Source: Xanthobacter sp. NM-59
Lineage (GTDB): Bacteria; Pseudomonadota; Alphaproteobacteria; Rhizobiales; Xanthobacteraceae
NCBI RefSeq assembly: GCF_021401125.1
Contig: NZ_JACBFQ010000004.1
Coordinates: 1 to 64,000 of the forward strand
Reading direction: 5' to 3'
DNA: 64,000 nucleotides
The position numbers were made by a program, and so were the translations under genes. Shown in pieces: positions 17,656-25,675 of the stretch. The notes under the pieces are model-generated. The model ran no database searches. It was not told where the DNA came from and was given only the letters and a program-made list of their open reading frames with translations. Each line of letters begins with the position of its first letter. The first letter of the stretch is position 1.

Positions 17656-18231
17656 AAAGCCTGTCGCGAAATGCCCGTGTGGTGTTCGTCACGCGGGCCG
17701 AGATTCAAGGCGCACCGGCCTTCCATGAGTGCCCGACCAGCCCCGCGAGCGCCCGCGCATTCGCGGGGTTTTTCGTTTGCGTTTTGCCTCGCGCTGCTCC
17801 TGCTCGGCCGCGTTGCCGCTTGGGCCTGAACCCTGGCATGTGGGCCGGTGGCCCCGTCATTGACCGCCGACTGGACCTTATGCCCACGGCCGATCGCACC
17901 ACAAATGGGAGCCACGATCCAACAGGCGCAACGCGCGCCGGAAGAAAGGGCGCCCGCCATGGGACGATCCGGAACGAACGTCCGCGCCAGCGGCTGAGGC
18001 ACATCCCCCGTTGCACGGGCGGGATGGCCCTAGCGCATTGATTCGAAATGATTTGTTGCGCGCGCCCGGGCTTCCCACCCGCTTGAAGACGCTTGACGTT
18101 CGGTCTGAAGGCCGCCGTTGCGCGCTCCGCTCCGCGGCGTCCGGCCACTGCGCCGGCCGCGTTCCCCCGCACCCCTTCGCATGTCTTCTGATCGCCGCCG
18201 CGCGATGTTCCGGGACCAGGTGCCGAATTCC
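17656..18231. other. Intergenic region between dadA and the taurine module (576 bp)
   Basis: It contains the dadXA terminator at 17741-17773, an isolated CTGGACCTTA at 17871-17880 that differs at one position from the CTGGACYTAA repeat known for TauR in Rhodobacter, and an AT-rich patch around 18036-18057 that may belong to the promoter of the next operon. No convincing gene was found. The beginning of the exporter gene is uncertain and may reach back to 18181. Confidence 0.5.
17741..17773 (+). terminator. Rho-independent terminator after dadA
   Basis: CCCCGCGA (17741-17748) pairs perfectly with TCGCGGGG (17761-17768) across a 12-base loop and is followed by TTTTT. It lies 85 bp after the dadA stop and closes the dadX-dadA operon. 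Confidence 0.8.
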
Positions 18232-18981
18232 ATGTCCATGCTTCTTTTCGGCGGCATCTCCTTCCTGGCCGCGGCCTTTCGTGGACTGACCGGCTTCGGC
18301 TACGCGCTCATCGCGGCGCTGGGCCTGTTCATCTTTCCGTCGCCGGCCGATGGCGTCGCCTTCATCCTCTTCATCGACCTGGTGTTGACGGTTCTCCTCC
18401 TGCTGGATCGGGACCATGGCCGGGTGGATTGGCCGGTGACGCGGCTGCTGCTGGTCATGGGGGCCGCCGGGGCGCTGTGCGGCAGCCTGCTGGCGGTCCA
18501 TCTCGACGACCAGACGTCCAAGCAGGTTGTCGCCCTCGCCATCTTCCTCGCGGCGTGCGTGGCCATGATCCGCCGGCCGCCCGCGTGGCTGCGGCACACC
18601 GCCTTCGGCGCCGGCATCGCCTTCCTGGTGGGCGGGCTGCTCGCCGCCTTCGCCGTCGGGGGGCCGCTGATCGCCGCATGGCTGCTGGCGCGCAGTTCCG
18701 ACCGGCGCCTGGTGAAGGGCACGCTGGCCGTCTTCTTCGGCGCGGTGGATGCGCTGAGCCTTCTGGCGCGCGGGATCGTCGGCGCGCTGGGCCCGGACCT
18801 TCCCGACCACATCGCGGTCTATGCCCTGCCCACCTTCGCGGGTTTCGCGCTCGGCCGCGCTTTGAGCAGCCGCATGGGCTTCGAGACCTGGCGCCGCATT
18901 TCGACCGGGGGCCTTCTCGCCATCGCCGCCGCCGGCCTCATTCAGACCGTCCTCGCGCTCAGCCGGGACCTCCTCCCATGA
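18232..18981 (+). CDS. TauE/SafE-family exporter (IsfE-like)
   Basis: A 249-residue membrane protein (with this start) of the TauE/SafE (DUF81) family, with about eight hydrophobic helices and the family pattern FRGLTGFGYALIAALGLF near the N-terminus and AFAVGGPLIAAWLLA in the middle. The family exports sulfite, sulfoacetate or isethionate. In Klebsiella oxytoca TauN1 a relative (IsfE) is encoded with IsfD and a taurine aminotransferase. Start uncertain: ATG 18232 is preferred because the first helix then begins at once; ATG 18205 and 18181 are possible, and none has a strong ribosome-binding site. Its stop overlaps an ATG (18978) in the frame of the next gene. Confidence 0.8.
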   Translation: MSMLLFGGISFLAAAFRGLTGFGYALIAALGLFIFPSPADGVAFILFIDLVLTVLLLLDRDHGRVDWPVTRLLLVMGAAGALCGSLLAVHLDDQTSKQVVALAIFLAACVAMIRRPPAWLRHTAFGAGIAFLVGGLLAAFAVGGPLIAAWLLARSSDRRLVKGTLAVFFGAVDALSLLARGIVGALGPDLPDHIAVYALPTFAGFALGRALSSRMGFETWRRISTGGLLAIAAAGLIQTVLALSRDLLP

Positions 18982-18998
18982 AAATGAAGGGCGACAGA

Positions 18999-19760
18999 AT
19001 GTCGAAGATCGCACTTGTGACGGGCGCCACCGCCGGCTTCGGCGACGCCATCGCGCACCGCCTGGTGGGTGATGGCTGGCGCATCATCGCCACCGGCCGG
19101 CGCCGCGAGCGGCTGGAGGCGCTGGTGGCCGAGCTGGGCGGGCCACGGGTGGTGCACGCGCTCGCCTTCGATATCCGCGACGAAGCCGCCACCAAGGCGG
19201 CCCTCGCCGGGCTGCCCGAGGACTTCCGGCCGATTTCCGCGCTGGTGAACAATGCCGGCCTCGCACTGGGGACGGGGGGCGCGCAGGACAGCGACCTCGA
19301 CCAGTGGAAAATGATGATCGACACCAATGTGACGGGCCTCGTCACCATCACCCGGCTGGTGCTGGATCAGCTCATCGCCACGCGGGGCGTCATCGTCAAT
19401 CTCGCCTCCATCGCGTCCAACTGGCCCTATCCCGGCAGCAACGTCTATGGGGGCACCAAGGCCTTCGTGCGCCAGTTCTCCCTGGGCCTGCGCTGCGACC
19501 TGTCGCGGCACGGGGTGCGGGTGACCTCGCTGGAGCCGGGCCTCTCGGAGAGCGAGTTCACCCTGGTGCGCACCGGCGGCGACCAGGCCGCCTATGACGC
19601 CCTTTATGCCGGCGCCAACGCGCTCCAGCCCCGGGACATCGCGGAGGCGGTGCGCTGGGTCGTCTCGCTGCCCGCCCATGTGAACGTGAACAGCCTGGAA
19701 ATCATGCCGGTGAGCCAGTCCTGGGCGCCCTTCGCGGTGCATCGGGCGTCGGCGAGCTGA
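18999..19760 (+). CDS. Short-chain dehydrogenase/reductase, IsfD/YdfG-like (probable sulfoacetaldehyde reductase)
   Basis: A 253-residue classical SDR. The NADP(H)-binding start is TGATAGFG, with ATGRRRER downstream suggesting NADPH preference. NNAGLALG follows, and the catalytic set lies in VNLASIASNWPYPGSNVYGGTK with Ser and Y-x-x-x-K near residues 138-154. This is the YdfG/serine-3-hydroxy-acid dehydrogenase subgroup, which includes IsfD, the enzyme that reduces sulfoacetaldehyde to isethionate. The start ATG 18999 has AAGGG seven bases upstream; in-frame ATGs at 18978 and 18984 are also possible. The flanking exporter and taurine aminotransferase make sulfoacetaldehyde the best substrate guess; a hydroxy-acid role cannot be excluded. 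Confidence 0.8.
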   Translation: MSKIALVTGATAGFGDAIAHRLVGDGWRIIATGRRRERLEALVAELGGPRVVHALAFDIRDEAATKAALAGLPEDFRPISALVNNAGLALGTGGAQDSDLDQWKMMIDTNVTGLVTITRLVLDQLIATRGVIVNLASIASNWPYPGSNVYGGTKAFVRQFSLGLRCDLSRHGVRVTSLEPGLSESEFTLVRTGGDQAAYDALYAGANALQPRDIAEAVRWVVSLPAHVNVNSLEIMPVSQSWAPFAVHRASAS

Positions 19761-19827
19761 GCCGCGCCCTGCTTTGAAATTCAGGCCGCGCATCGCCGCG
19801 GGCCATCCCCATGCAAGGAGAAGATCG

Positions 19828-21207
19828 ATGAACGGAAGCCTCCGGTCGAATGACATGCAAGAGGTGATCGAGGCCGACCGGGCCCATGTCTGGCATCATT
19901 TGTTCCAGCACAAGGCGTTCGAGACCACCGACCCGCGCGTGTTCGTGGAAGGCAAGGGCATGCGGCTGTGGGACGCCACCGGCCGCGAATTCCTGGATGC
20001 CGTCTCCGGCGGTGTGTGGACGGTGAATGTGGGCTATGGCCGCGCCAGCATCGCCGATGCGGTGCGCGACCAGCTGGTGAAGCTGAACTATTTCGCGGGT
20101 TCGGCGGGCTCCATTCCGGCGGCCCTGTTCTCCCAGCGGCTCATCGAGAAGATGCCGGGCATGACCCGCGTCTATTATTCGAACTCCGGTTCCGAGGCGA
20201 ACGAGAAGGTGTTCAAGATGGTGCGCCAGATCGCGCACCGGCACCATGGCGGGCGCAAGTCCAAGATCCTGTTCCGTGAGCGGGATTATCATGGCACCAC
20301 GCTCGGCACCCTGGCCGCCTGCGGCCAGCCCCAGCGCGCCGAGCAGTATGGCCCGTTCCCGGCCGGCTTCGTGGAAGTGCCGCACTGCCTCGAATATCGC
20401 AGCCAGTTCGGCAAGGTGGACAATTACGGCGAGATGGCCGCCGATGCCATCGAGCAGGTGATTTTGCGCGAGGGGCCGGACACTGTCGGCGCCCTCTGCC
20501 TGGAGCCCATCACCGCCGGCGGTGGCGTCATCACCCCGCCCGCCGGATATTGGGAGAAGGTGCAGGACATCTGCCAGCGCCACTCCGTGCTGCTGCACAT
20601 CGACGAGGTGGTGTGCGGCGTGGGGCGCACGGGCGCCTGGTTCGGCTACCAGCACTATGGGATCAAGCCGGACTTCGTGACCATGGCGAAGGGGGTGGCC
20701 TCGGGCTACGCGGCCATTTCCTGCACTACCTCCACCGAGGAGGTGTTCAACCTCTTCAAGGATGACCCGGCCGATCCCATGTCGTTCTTCCGCGACATTT
20801 CCACCTTCGGAGGCTGCGTGGCGGGGCCGGCGGCGGCGCTGGAGAACATGCGCATCATCGAGGACGAGAACCTGCTGGAGAACGCCCGCAACATGGGCAT
20901 GCGCCTGATGGACGGCCTGAACGCCCTTTCGGAGCGCCATGCCGCCATCGGCGAGGTGCGCGGCAAGGGCCTGTTCTGCGGCGCCGAACTGGTGGCGGAC
21001 CGGGCCACCCGCGAGCCCGCCGACGAAAAGCTTGTCCAGGCGGTGGTGGCGGACTGCATGGCCCATGGCGTCATCATTGGCGCCACCAACCGCTCGCTGC
21101 CGGGCTACAACAATACCCTGTGCCTCAGCCCCGCCTTGATCGCCTCCGCCGACGACATCGACCGGATCGTGGAGGCCATCGACGGGGCCCTGTCCCGCGT
21201 GTTCTGA
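19828..21207 (+). CDS. tpa: Taurine:pyruvate aminotransferase-type class III aminotransferase
   Basis: A 459-residue class III PLP aminotransferase. Visible are YYSNSGSEANEKVFKMVRQ, the PLP-stacking IDEVVCGVGRTG and the Schiff-base lysine K288 in FVTMAKGVASGYAA. Overall it matches the taurine--pyruvate aminotransferase group (Bilophila Tpa), which converts taurine and pyruvate to sulfoacetaldehyde and L-alanine. The start ATG 19828 follows AAGGAG by seven bases. It is the third gene of the exporter-reductase-aminotransferase operon. The alanine it makes could feed the dadX-dadA pair encoded just upstream. Other omega-amino acids such as beta-alanine remain possible substrates. Confidence 0.82.
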   Translation: MNGSLRSNDMQEVIEADRAHVWHHLFQHKAFETTDPRVFVEGKGMRLWDATGREFLDAVSGGVWTVNVGYGRASIADAVRDQLVKLNYFAGSAGSIPAALFSQRLIEKMPGMTRVYYSNSGSEANEKVFKMVRQIAHRHHGGRKSKILFRERDYHGTTLGTLAACGQPQRAEQYGPFPAGFVEVPHCLEYRSQFGKVDNYGEMAADAIEQVILREGPDTVGALCLEPITAGGGVITPPAGYWEKVQDICQRHSVLLHIDEVVCGVGRTGAWFGYQHYGIKPDFVTMAKGVASGYAAISCTTSTEEVFNLFKDDPADPMSFFRDISTFGGCVAGPAAALENMRIIEDENLLENARNMGMRLMDGLNALSERHAAIGEVRGKGLFCGAELVADRATREPADEKLVQAVVADCMAHGVIIGATNRSLPGYNNTLCLSPALIASADDIDRIVEAIDGALSRVF

Positions 21208-21259
21208 ACAGCGCCGGGGCGCTGCCCCGGCCGCTCCCGCCGCGCCTTGGGCCGAAAAT

Positions 21260-21303
21260 ACAGAGGGCCGGGATCGTCATCGGCGATCCCGGCCCTCTGT
21301 TTC
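21260..21303. terminator. Bidirectional terminator between tpa and the amidase gene
   Basis: ACAGAGGGCCGGGATCG (21260-21276) and its exact reverse complement (21284-21300) form a 17-bp perfect stem with a 7-base loop. TTT follows on the plus strand, and an AAAATA stretch on the other side gives a U-rich tail for the minus-strand transcript. It sits between convergent genes. Confidence 0.85.
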
Positions 21304-21334
21304 TGGAAAGGATGCGAAGGCGCCGCGGCCGTCT

Positions 21335-22747
21335 TCAGAGCGCGCCGGTCTTGAACGGCAGGATGGCCTCGTACGCCTTGGCGAAGGCGAGCAAGGCGCG
21401 GTCGTCGCGCGGGCGGCCGATGAGCTGCATGCCCATGGGCAGCCCCTCCCGGAAGCCCACCGGCACGCTGATGACCGGGCACCCCGAGAGGGTGGCGGGC
21501 ACGATCACTTCCATCCAGCGATGGTAGCTGTCCATGGCGCGGGCGCCGATGGCGCGCGGCCAGGTGGTCTCCGCCGCGAATGGGAACACCTGCGCCGAGG
21601 GGATGGCCAGCACGTCGAACGTATCGAAAAGGCGGCAGACCTCCCCATACCAGCGCCCGCGCGCCTGGATCGCGGCCGACACGTCCGCGGCGCTGAGGGC
21701 CAGCCCGCCTTCCACTTCCCAAATGGCTTCGGGCTTGAGCAGGGGCCGCTTTTGCGGATCCTCATAGAGGGGCTTGAGGCGGGCGAGCTGGTTGAATTGC
21801 CTCAGCACCACGAAGGTGCGCCACAGCTCCTCGAAGTCGAAGCGCGGGGTGATGGCCTCCACCTTCGCGCCCATGGCATCCATGGACTTGAGGGCGCTCT
21901 CGCACAGCTCGATGATGCCGTTCTCGAACGGCAGGTGGCCGCCAAGATCGCCGAGCCAGCCCACGCGTGGGGCCGTGGGCGCCACGAGATCGCCGAAGAG
22001 GGGATGGGCCGGGTCGAGGGAGAGGGGCGCGCGCCGATCATAGCCGGCCATCACCTCCAGCAGCAAAGCGAGGTCCTCGACCGTGCGGGCCATGGGACCA
22101 TCGGTGCTGAGCTGGCCGAAATAGGGGTCGGCCGCCGGCCAGGACGGAACCCGGCCCTGCGACGGGCGAAAGCCGAAGATGTTGTTGTAGGCCGCCGGAT
22201 TGCGCAGCGAGCCGCCGAAGTCGCTGCCATCAGCCGCCGGAACCATCCCCAGCGCCAGCGCCACCGCCGCTCCGCCGCTCGATCCGCCGGAGGTGCGGGA
22301 AGGGTCGAAGGCGTTGCGCGTTGCGCCGAAGACGGGATTGTAGGTCTGCGAGCCGAGGCCGAATTCCGGCGTGTTGGTCTTGCCGATGATCAGCGCGCCG
22401 GCGGCCCTCAGGCGCTCCACCAGCAGCGAATCCGTCTGCGGGACGAAGTCCGCGTAAATGGGCGAGCCGAATGTGGTGCGCAGGCCGCGCGTGGGGCTCA
22501 GATCCTTCACCGCCAACGGCAGGCCGTGGAGCGGACCGAGCGGCGAGCCCGCCGCCACCTGGGCATCGGCGGCCTCTGCCTCGCGCAGCAGCTGCTCGCG
22601 CGGACGCAGCGAGACCACGGCGTTGTAGGTGGGGTTGAGGGCCTCGATGCGGTCGAGAAAGGCGGCGACGATCTCGCGGCTCGAAGCCTGCCGGCCGTGA
22701 ACCAGGCGGCTGAGAGGCGCGGCGCCCAATTCATGAAATGCAGTCAT
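21335..22747 (-). CDS. Amidase (amidase-signature family)
   Basis: A 470-residue amidase-signature enzyme with the full Ser-cisSer-Lys triad: K81 in LAVKDL, S157 in [10 protein letters not shown] and nucleophile S181 in [14 protein letters not shown]. The family hydrolyses amides, often of short or aryl acids, to acid plus ammonia. The start ATG 22747 is chosen because the homologous N-terminus begins there; the frame upstream has no resemblance to the family. It stands alone and converges on tpa. It could be an indole-acetamide or general aliphatic amidase; the sequence does not decide. Confidence 0.88.
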   Translation of the reverse strand: MTAFHELGAAPLSRLVHGRQASSREIVAAFLDRIEALNPTYNAVVSLRPREQLLREAEAADAQVAAGSPLGPLHGLPLAVKDLSPTRGLRTTFGSPIYADFVPQTDSLLVERLRAAGALIIGKTNTPEFGLGSQTYNPVFGATRNAFDPSRTSGGSSGGAAVALALGMVPAADGSDFGGSLRNPAAYNNIFGFRPSQGRVPSWPAADPYFGQLSTDGPMARTVEDLALLLEVMAGYDRRAPLSLDPAHPLFGDLVAPTAPRVGWLGDLGGHLPFENGIIELCESALKSMDAMGAKVEAITPRFDFEELWRTFVVLRQFNQLARLKPLYEDPQKRPLLKPEAIWEVEGGLALSAADVSAAIQARGRWYGEVCRLFDTFDVLAIPSAQVFPFAAETTWPRAIGARAMDSYHRWMEVIVPATLSGCPVISVPVGFREGLPMGMQLIGRPRDDRALLAFAKAYEAILPFKTGAL

Positions 22748-23189
22748 GTGGGATGGCTCGTCGTTCGGATGGGATCTGTGATGGGCCGGGGTAGCCCGCC
22801 ATTGTGCCCAGTCCAAGCCCGTTCGTCGGAATTCTCCAGATCCAGACACGCCCGAAGCACGGGTCCACGCCCGCGCGCGTTGGGGGCGCTGGGCCCAGGT
22901 GACCTCAGAACATTCCCCGCTTCGCGGAACAGGCGGTACCCGGCGGCGTGTTGCCTTGACGCGCCCCCTCCCTCTCCCGCTTGTCGGGCAGGGGCAGGGG
23001 CAGGGGCAGGCGTGGTGGCAGATGAACGCCGCGCCCCAGTGAACGCCTTCCGCCCCGACGAGCTGCCGCGCGTTCAAAGCCGGCATTCTGAATAATCGGG
23101 AGCATCCCGGCTCCCTCCCGCATCCCCCCGCAGATGGGAGAGGGAGGGAGATGCTTGCCAAACCCCGTCGCCGGAAGGCCGATCCGCTC
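22748..23189. other. Intergenic region with repeats (442 bp)
   Basis: It lies upstream of the amidase gene and downstream of the chemoreceptor gene, both on the minus strand. It holds a run of about four GGGGCA hexamers (22986-23010) and a 13-bp inverted repeat, CCCTCCCTCTCCC at 22966-22978 and GGGAGAGGGAGGG at 23136-23148. No gene was recognised. Confidence 0.5.
22966..23148. repeat. Spaced inverted repeat with internal GGGGCA tandem repeat
   Basis: The 13-base arms at 22966-22978 and 23136-23148 are exact reverse complements 157 bp apart. Between them are four near-perfect GGGGCA units (22986-23010). Such CCCTCTCCC/GGGAGAGGG pairs occur in dispersed intergenic repeats of GC-rich alphaproteobacteria, but whether this one is dispersed cannot be judged from one window. 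Confidence 0.45.
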
Positions 23190-24956
23190 CTACAGCTTGT
23201 AGGAGCTGCGGAAGGCGCCCCAATGGCGGCCGGCGATGAAGATGGGGGCATCCACCTCGCGCATCATCACCACCTCGTTTCCCATCTGCCGGGCATAGAC
23301 CTGCACCAGATAGGGCTTGGTGTTGCGTGCCGCCAGCAGGCCCGCACGGTCGTCGAAGATGCGACGGTTGCGGCAGTTGGCGTTGTTCCACACCGGGTCG
23401 CCTGCCCGCTGGGGCTTGGAATAGCGGGCATTGTGCACCGGCAGGTAGCCGTTGATGTCCACCGCGACGCAGAATGCGAGGCTGCGGTCTTCCTCGACAA
23501 TCGCCTCGATCAGGGTGGGTAGCAGCCGCTCCAGCAGCGGCAGGGATGGCGTCACCATCTGCTGGGGGTCGGTGCCGGGCACCGGCTGGTAGTGGGTATC
23601 GAACAATTCTTCCTGCGAGATCAGCCTTTTCCTCAAGGCCTCTTCCAGGGCCAGCTGGATCTTCTCGGCGGCGGCCGTGGCGCGGGCGATGGCGGGGGCC
23701 GCATCATGGGCGAGGGCGGCGATGCGCGCGATGACCGCAGGTGCTGCCTGATCGTCGAAGGCGATGTGGCAGCCCAGTTCGCTGAGCCCCACCACCCGCC
23801 CGGAGAGGGTGCCCATGCCGGCCAGTTCCAGCCGCACCGTGTTGCCAACCACGGGCGCCGGCGACAGGGCGGCAAGCAGCACGCCGCCCTGGGAGAGGTC
23901 CAGCGTCCTCACGCTTTGGCTGGAGCCCGCGAAGCTGATGTGGCCGGGGATTTCCACCGGCCAGCGCTCGAAGCGGCGGCGATCGCCCATGGCGGTCTGC
24001 CGCAGCACGCTGAGCAGGTGGCGCGACATCTCACGCACCCCATCGGCCACCTTGCCGGTGCTTCGCTCGATCTCGGCGCCGGTTTCCGCCGCGGCGCCGG
24101 TGGCGGCGCGGATGGATTCGGCGCGGGTCGCCACCGTCTCCGCGAACCGCTCCACGGCCTCCGCGCTCTGGCGGATCTCGTCCATGGTCGCCACCTGTCC
24201 GGCGACCGCATCGGCCACCCGCGCCGCCACCGGGCTGATCTCCGCGATGGTGCTGCTGACCCGCCCAATGGCCTGGTCGCTGGACTTGGCGGCGGCGTCC
24301 AGGCGCTCGATCTTCTGGGAGATGTCGGCGGTCGCCTTCTGGGTCTGGCCGGCCAGCGACTTCACCTCGTTCGCGACCACGGCGAAGCCGGCGCCCGCCG
24401 ATCCCGCCCGCGCCGCCTCGATGGAGGCGTTGAGGGCCAGAAGGTTGGTCTGGCGCGCAATGTCCGCGATCAGCGCCACGATGGCCTGGATCTGGGTGAT
24501 CGCGCCGTGCAGTTCCTGGGTCGCGGTGACCACGTCACGGCTGGCCGCCTCGGCCTCGCCGGCGAGCCGCCCCGATTCCTGGGCCTGGCGGCCGATCTCG
24601 AAGGTGGTTTCCGCAAAGGCCCCGATGGCCCGGGCAAGGCCGGCCGCATCCTCCTTGGCGGAGGCGGTTTCCGCGGTCATCTCCTCGCTGTCGCCGCGGA
24701 TGCGCTCCATGTCGCGCACGCCGGCGGCGGCGCTCGCGCGCATCTCGGCGCCCGCACTCGCAAGCTTGCTCTCCGCGCGCCGGATGTCGGCTTCCAGCAG
24801 GATGATGAGATTATCGTCCCTGCGGGCGGCGTGCGCCGGCGCCGCTTCCGCTGGCGCCGCTTCCGCTGGCGCCGGTTCTTCGGGCGCCGGTTTGCTCGTC
24901 GGCTGTGCCGCGGCAATGTCGACCCTGGCCGTATTCCTTGCCGGAAATCCCCACAT
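23190..24956 (-). CDS. Soluble methyl-accepting chemotaxis-type receptor with PilZ and C-terminal sensor-like domain
   Basis: A 588-residue protein without a membrane segment. The order is: short N-terminus, an Ala/Pro/Glu linker with repeated APAEA units (about 25-45), a coiled-coil MCP signalling domain (about 55-330) with the hairpin tip [23 protein letters not shown] and [13 protein letters not shown], a PilZ domain (about 335-430) with RRFER and DLSQGG, the two c-di-GMP-binding motifs, and a C-terminal domain (about 450-588) with [12 protein letters not shown] and [11 protein letters not shown], found at the end of other MCP-like proteins. The start ATG 24956 has GGAGGGGG upstream. It probably couples c-di-GMP and an internal signal to CheA; no che genes are nearby. 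Confidence 0.82.
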   Translation of the reverse strand: MWGFPARNTARVDIAAAQPTSKPAPEEPAPAEAAPAEAAPAHAARRDDNLIILLEADIRRAESKLASAGAEMRASAAAGVRDMERIRGDSEEMTAETASAKEDAAGLARAIGAFAETTFEIGRQAQESGRLAGEAEAASRDVVTATQELHGAITQIQAIVALIADIARQTNLLALNASIEAARAGSAGAGFAVVANEVKSLAGQTQKATADISQKIERLDAAAKSSDQAIGRVSSTIAEISPVAARVADAVAGQVATMDEIRQSAEAVERFAETVATRAESIRAATGAAAETGAEIERSTGKVADGVREMSRHLLSVLRQTAMGDRRRFERWPVEIPGHISFAGSSQSVRTLDLSQGGVLLAALSPAPVVGNTVRLELAGMGTLSGRVVGLSELGCHIAFDDQAAPAVIARIAALAHDAAPAIARATAAAEKIQLALEEALRKRLISQEELFDTHYQPVPGTDPQQMVTPSLPLLERLLPTLIEAIVEEDRSLAFCVAVDINGYLPVHNARYSKPQRAGDPVWNNANCRNRRIFDDRAGLLAARNTKPYLVQVYARQMGNEVVMMREVDAPIFIAGRHWGAFRSSYKL

Positions 24957-25675
24957 CAGAGTGTTCCCCCTCCTCAGTGAATGGGGCGCCGGCGAGCGGG
25001 TCGGTCCGCTGCGCACGCACCCATTCCCTCGCCCGCTGGCGCCTCTTTGCGGGCGCCATGGGGGCGTTTCAGCGCGCAGCCTACCCATCTCCCGCCACCG
25101 GTTTCAAGCGCGCGCAGGCGTTGCCGACTTTCGTCGAATACGCGCTGCGGGGCGAGACGCGCCCTCCGGCTGTCATGCGCGGACAATGGGGACCGAGCGG
25201 CGCGCTTCCCCCCTGTCCGAGCTCTGATGCGTCCTTTGCCGGCGCATCATTTGCGGGAGAGGGTGGCCGGCGCGCCGCCCTTCAACCGTGGCTCGGCGCT
25301 GTGCCGGCGAGCGGTCCGCCGCTCCAGGGATCGAGGCCGCCACCCAATGCCGTGCCTCGATGCCGGGAGCCTTGAACGCCGGCACAACGCGAGCCGATGG
25401 CAGGGGAGCACTCTTTGCCGGGGGCGGCAACGCGGGAAGCTTCAGATATGGAGTGAAGCGGCCTTCTGCGTGCATTGCGGCGCGGCATTGCACGCCGGCT
25501 ATCATGCGGCGCGCGATCCTCCCAGCGCCGACGGCGCCGGTCTCAGGAGATGCGCGAGACGGTGCGGGGCAGATGGCAAGGTTGTCTTGCTCAGGGACAG
25601 GCAGCAGTGTCTTCAGGCGAAGTGGAGTTCGCCTCGCCTGAAGAATATGCGTGGCGTGACTATCCGCGTTTTCTC
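24957..25675. other. Intergenic region (719 bp)
   Basis: It lies between the start of the chemoreceptor gene and the end of the first amine dehydrogenase gene. The candidate frames give Arg/Ala/Pro-rich translations with no initiation signals, so no gene is called. The hairpin at 25611-25643 is the only clear structure. Confidence 0.5.
25611..25643. repeat. Inverted repeat downstream of the amine dehydrogenase gene
   Basis: CTTCAGGCGA (25611-25620) and TCGCCTGAAG (25634-25643) are exact 10-bp arms with a 13-base loop. The loop can also extend an alternative stem AGGCGAA/TTCGCCT. It lies 33 bp past the stop of the minus-strand gene. There is no T-run, so it may be a 3'-end stabilising hairpin or a protein site rather than a classical terminator. 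Confidence 0.4.

Noticed and set aside
17871-17880. CTGGACCTTA as a TauR operator
   Set aside because: Only one copy with one mismatch was found, whereas TauR sites are direct repeats; it is mentioned but not called as a feature.
22986-23010. GGGGCA hexamer run as a possible CRISPR or origin repeat
   Set aside because: Only about four direct units without spacers; no DnaA boxes or replication genes near.
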